From assembly GCA_021845665.1 (NCBI GenBank), contig JAJZVO010000050.1, positions 1 to 33,058 on the forward strand: a DNA stretch of 33,058 nt. Direction: 5' to 3'. Under the pieces are notes generated by a model. It ran no database searches, was not told the origin of the DNA, and saw only the letters and a program-made list of their open reading frames with translations. A program made the translations under genes and the position numbers. This DNA comes from Bacteroidota bacterium. GTDB lineage: Bacteria > Bacteroidota > Ignavibacteria > Kryptoniales > JAKASW01. Position 1 is the first letter of the stretch. Every line of letters begins with the position of its first letter. This document shows, piece after piece, positions 30,570 through 33,058 of the stretch.

Positions 30570-31850
30570 CTAATATTTTGGTTTGACTTTAAGAGTCCAG
30601 TTTTCAAAAGAGTCTACGACAACGTGATCGCCGGCTTTGAGCTCACGATCGGAAGTTGCCTTCCAGATTTCGCCATGTACGGTGACCTGCCCCGGAGACC
30701 CCGGCTTCATATCCGTAATTACCGTGCCGGTTTCGCCAACCATCGCCTCCTGTCCCGTTGCTGGCTTCCGTTGTTGTGCTCTCAATCCGAGCCCTACGAC
30801 CCAAAGGAAAAAGACCGTTGCCACGAGGACAGTTGTGATTATCAGCGTCAGAGAGATGCTCACGAGCTCAAACGGAGATCGTATCAGCATAATAGATCCC
30901 AGAAACATAGAGACCACTCCTCCGATAGCAAGTATGCCATGGCTCACTATCTTTATCTCCGCGACGAAGAGAACGACCGCGAGGATTATAAGGGCCAGTC
31001 CGGCATAGTTGACCGGCAGCGTCTGAAAAGCATAGAACGCCATGATGAGGGAAATTGCACCGACCACGCCCGGAAGTATCGACCCGGGGTTGAATAGCTC
31101 GAACATGATCCCGAAGATCCCGATCATCATGAGGATGTATGTTATGTTCGGATCGCTGATGACGCCGAGTAATTTATCGCGCCAGTTCATCGGGACAAAC
31201 TCTACCTGAGCGTCCGCGGTGCGGAGGACCACCTTTCCAGTATCCGTCTCGACCTGTATGCCGTTGATCTTGTTCAGCAAAGAATCAAGGTTCGGCGAGA
31301 TAAGATTTATTACTCCCGCTTTTAGCGCTTCAGAGTCTGAGTTGGAGATGCTCCGGCGGACAGCTGCTTCAGCCCAGGTCACGTTCCTGTGTCTCTTCTG
31401 GGCAATTGCCCTGATGAAGGCGGCTGCGTCGTTGGTAATCTTCTTAAACTCCACTGAGGCGGTGTCGGACCCAACGCCTCCGCCGACAGGATGAGACGCG
31501 CCGATGTTCGTCCCCGGCGCCATCGCGGCTATGTTGGCGGAAAGAGTGATAAAGGCACCCGCGGAGCCTGCCCTTGACCCCGGAGGATATACGTAAACGA
31601 TAACCGGCACAGACGAAGTTAGAATACCCTGAACTATCCTCCTGGTGGATTCGAGCAAGCCCCCCGGAGTATTCATCTCTATTACGAGCGCAGAGGCTTG
31701 TTCGTTCTCAGCCTTGTTGATGGAAGAAAGGATATACTCCGCGCTCGCGGGGCTTATCGGCCCATCAATGCGGATGAGCAATACCTTCTCGCTCGCGTGC
31801 AAGCCTCCTGCGGCAATTAGCGAAAACAGCAGAGCAACTGTAAGCTTCAC
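30570..31850 (-). CDS. NfeD-family serine protease (ClpP-like plus NfeD domain)
   Basis: 426 residues. A signal peptide is followed by a ClpP-class domain: VLLIRIDGPISPASAEYIL, ALVIEMNTPGGLLEST, VYPPGSRAGSAGAFIT with Ser96 as probable nucleophile, and a FKKITNDAAAFIRAIAQ helix supplying a catalytic Lys (136 or 137). Four or five transmembrane segments follow (NITYILMMIGIFGIMFELF...LALIILAVVLFVAEI...), then the C-terminal OB-fold NfeD domain (MVGETGTVITDMKPGSPGQVTVHGEIWKA). It matches the long archaeal/bacterial 1510-type protease that cuts stomatin tails. First gene of the slipin pair, transcribed away from rnhB. Confidence 0.93.
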   Translation of the reverse strand: MKLTVALLFSLIAAGGLHASEKVLLIRIDGPISPASAEYILSSINKAENEQASALVIEMNTPGGLLESTRRIVQGILTSSVPVIVYVYPPGSRAGSAGAFITLSANIAAMAPGTNIGASHPVGGGVGSDTASVEFKKITNDAAAFIRAIAQKRHRNVTWAEAAVRRSISNSDSEALKAGVINLISPNLDSLLNKINGIQVETDTGKVVLRTADAQVEFVPMNWRDKLLGVISDPNITYILMMIGIFGIMFELFNPGSILPGVVGAISLIMAFYAFQTLPVNYAGLALIILAVVLFVAEIKIVSHGILAIGGVVSMFLGSIMLIRSPFELVSISLTLIITTVLVATVFFLWVVGLGLRAQQRKPATGQEAMVGETGTVITDMKPGSPGQVTVHGEIWKATSDRELKAGDHVVVDSFENWTLKVKPKY

Positions 31851-31932
31851 TTCCCTATCTTAACAAACAGCCCCTGAAATATCAATCATTCAGATAACAA
31901 ATCTCGGGCGGTTTGCATAAATTATTGATAAT

Positions 31933-32535
31933 ATGAGCGTTTCCCCAACGTCTGACTTCGAGAATCTCCTCGCTTCCGGTGGCATAGAGTACATTGCAGG
32001 GGTAGACGAAGCAGGACGCGGACCTGCTGCCGGTCCGGTTACTGCGGCAGCAGTGATACTTCCCCTTGATGCCATCATCGAGAATGTCCGCGATTCGAAA
32101 CTGCTAACGGAGCGCAAAAGGGAATCTGTGGCGGCATCTGTAAAGGAAAAGGCGTTAGATTATTCCATCGCGCACATACCGAATGCAACGATCGATTCCG
32201 TCAATATATTGAATGCCACGCGCCTCGCAGTACGGACTGCCGTAGAAACTCTCAAGATAAAGCCGCAGGTCGTTCTCATCGATGGAAAATTCCTGAATAT
32301 TAAAGACTTGACGTGCATTTCGGTTGTGAAAGGCGACTCGACGGTCTTCTCTATCGCGGCAGCCTCAATCATAGCCAAGACGGCTCGCGACGAGTTGATG
32401 TATTCTTACGCAAAAGAGTTCCCCGAGTATTCGTTCGAAAGGAACAAGGGCTACCTGACGGCGAAACATCTGGAAGCGATACGAAGGCATGGCTTTTCGC
32501 CCATTCATAGAAGAAGCTTTAAGGTAATGCTTTAA
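31933..32535 (+). CDS. rnhB: Ribonuclease HII
   Basis: 200 residues. AGVDEAGRGPAAGPVTAAAVIL (22-43) with Asp25 and Glu26, RDSKLL (53-58), VVLIDG with Asp117 and KGDSTVFSIAAASIIAK with Asp135 (132-149) give the four acidic catalytic residues of RNase HII. The C-terminal HGFSPIHRRSF is also typical. The enzyme cuts RNA in RNA/DNA hybrids and removes single ribonucleotides from DNA. Its start has no clear ribosome site, so initiation may be weak or leaderless. Followed 6 bp later by yraN, a common pairing. Confidence 0.96.
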   Translation: MSVSPTSDFENLLASGGIEYIAGVDEAGRGPAAGPVTAAAVILPLDAIIENVRDSKLLTERKRESVAASVKEKALDYSIAHIPNATIDSVNILNATRLAVRTAVETLKIKPQVVLIDGKFLNIKDLTCISVVKGDSTVFSIAAASIIAKTARDELMYSYAKEFPEYSFERNKGYLTAKHLEAIRRHGFSPIHRRSFKVML

Positions 32536-32541
32536 GAGCGG

Positions 32542-32892
32542 ATGATGAGCAAGGCTCTGGGCGATAGGGGCGAACTTCTTGCGGCGGAATTCATGAGTCG
32601 TCACGGGTATGAGATCGTGGAACGCAATTTCCGATACAATCGCGCGGAGATCGATTTGATAGCGAGGAAAGACGACGTGATTGTGTTCTGCGAAGTGAAG
32701 ACGAGAAAAAGCAATACGTACGGAACGGGCGAAGAAGCAGTTGACGGCAGGAAGCAGCAGCAGATACGGAAGGCCGCAGACGGGTATGTCACCGCGAGAG
32801 AAATCGAAAACATCGAGTTCAGATTCGATGTAATTGTCGTCGACGTCAGGGAAAAGACCACAAGCATCCGTCACATCATGGATGCGTTTTGA
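32542..32892 (+). CDS. yraN: YraN/UPF0102 endonuclease-like protein
   Basis: 116 residues with the whole family pattern: LGDRGELLAAEFMSRHGYEIVERNFRYNRAEIDLIARKDDVIVFCEVKTRKS, where Glu-Ile-Asp-Leu and Glu-Val-Lys supply the nuclease-fold triad, then EEAVDGRKQQQIRKAADGYV and a final FRFDVIVV. It is a Holliday-junction-resolvase-like (PD-(D/E)xK) fold with no settled function. Coupled to rnhB. The start is either of two adjacent ATG codons. The group II intron end begins 40 bp after its stop. Confidence 0.94.
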   Translation: MMSKALGDRGELLAAEFMSRHGYEIVERNFRYNRAEIDLIARKDDVIVFCEVKTRKSNTYGTGEEAVDGRKQQQIRKAADGYVTAREIENIEFRFDVIVVDVREKTTSIRHIMDAF

Positions 32893-32931
32893 TCGAAGCT
32901 GCGTCGATCTGTTTCGCACAAGATCTCTGTG

Positions 32932-33058
32932 ATCGAGTAGGAGGCGGGATTCCACCCGCCGTCCTCTCACACCACCGTACGTACGGTTCCGTATACGGCG
33001 GTTCGTGAATGATTCTGGATTTTGAGCATTGTGTCAAGGAGCGAGACGAGTCCCATCC
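32932..33058 (-). mobile_element. 3' end of a group II intron (domains V and VI), body beyond right edge
   Basis: Minus strand. Domain V at about 33004-32969: ACCGCCGTA pairs with TACGGTGGT around ACGG-AA-CCGT. One pair is a G-T wobble only on this strand, fixing the orientation; the catalytic triad would be CGC. Domain VI at 32968-32932: GAG-AGGA pairs with TCCT-A-CTC, leaving a bulged A at 32938, the expected branch point seven bases from the probable 3' end (...CTCGAT). It is capped by GGCGGG-TGGAAT-CCCGCC. The 3' exon starts CACAGAGATC. 33005-33058 belongs to the intron interior or the end of its reverse-transcriptase ORF; too little is present to tell. Confidence 0.82.

Overview
The window looks like a chromosomal stretch from a Gram-negative member of the Bacteroidota/Chlorobiota/Ignavibacteriota (FCB) assemblage. 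The pointers are a PorD-like (DUF4835) protein, a PorV/PorQ-type barrel, a secreted helix-hairpin-helix/barrel protein, a B12-dependent ribonucleotide reductase and a slipin/NfeD pair. Many genes have clear Shine-Dalgarno sequences (GH35, nrdJ, the 28957 lipoprotein), which is unlike classical Bacteroidetes and fits Ignavibacteria-like lineages better. This placement is inference. No tRNA, rRNA or CRISPR array was seen.

Positions 1-7475 are accessory DNA. A broken IS4-type transposase runs off the left edge. Two diverged ~450-bp direct repeats, packed with interchangeable hairpin cassettes, flank a RelE-type toxin/antitoxin pair. Next, all on the minus strand, come an operon of a 40-codon leader ORF, a Dam-type adenine methyltransferase, a ParB-like protein and a phosphoribosyltransferase-fold protein. 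Upstream of it lie an Mrr-type endonuclease and an HNH endonuclease. This DNA-modification/nuclease cluster is the best candidate for an undescribed system. Another dispersed hairpin unit and a CGCAAAG-rich repeat close the region.

Positions 7476-9438 hold mtnA overlapping a PfkB-family sugar/nucleoside kinase gene (methylthioribose or related salvage). Positions 9889-12957 encode a large secreted GH35 beta-galactosidase. Positions 15849-13010 (minus) form a probable nitric-oxide/iron-sulfur stress operon: a three-cysteine Rrf2 regulator with an operator over its own promoter, a NapH-type polyferredoxin membrane protein, a hemerythrin gene broken by a 4-bp tandem duplication, and a YwiC-like membrane protein. 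Positions 16046-19512 encode a two-component pair: a MerR-type HTH fused to a receiver, translationally coupled to a hybrid histidine kinase with a predicted extracytoplasmic OB-fold sensor.

From 19899 on the genes are mostly housekeeping or envelope: nrdJ, a secreted amidase, a HAD hydrolase, an orphan secreted protein, the barrel pair (PorV-like plus HhH/barrel), PorD, a lipoprotein, slipin and NfeD, RNase HII and YraN. At the right edge, on the minus strand, lies the 3' end (domains V and VI, with a bulged branch-point A) of a group II intron whose body is outside the window.
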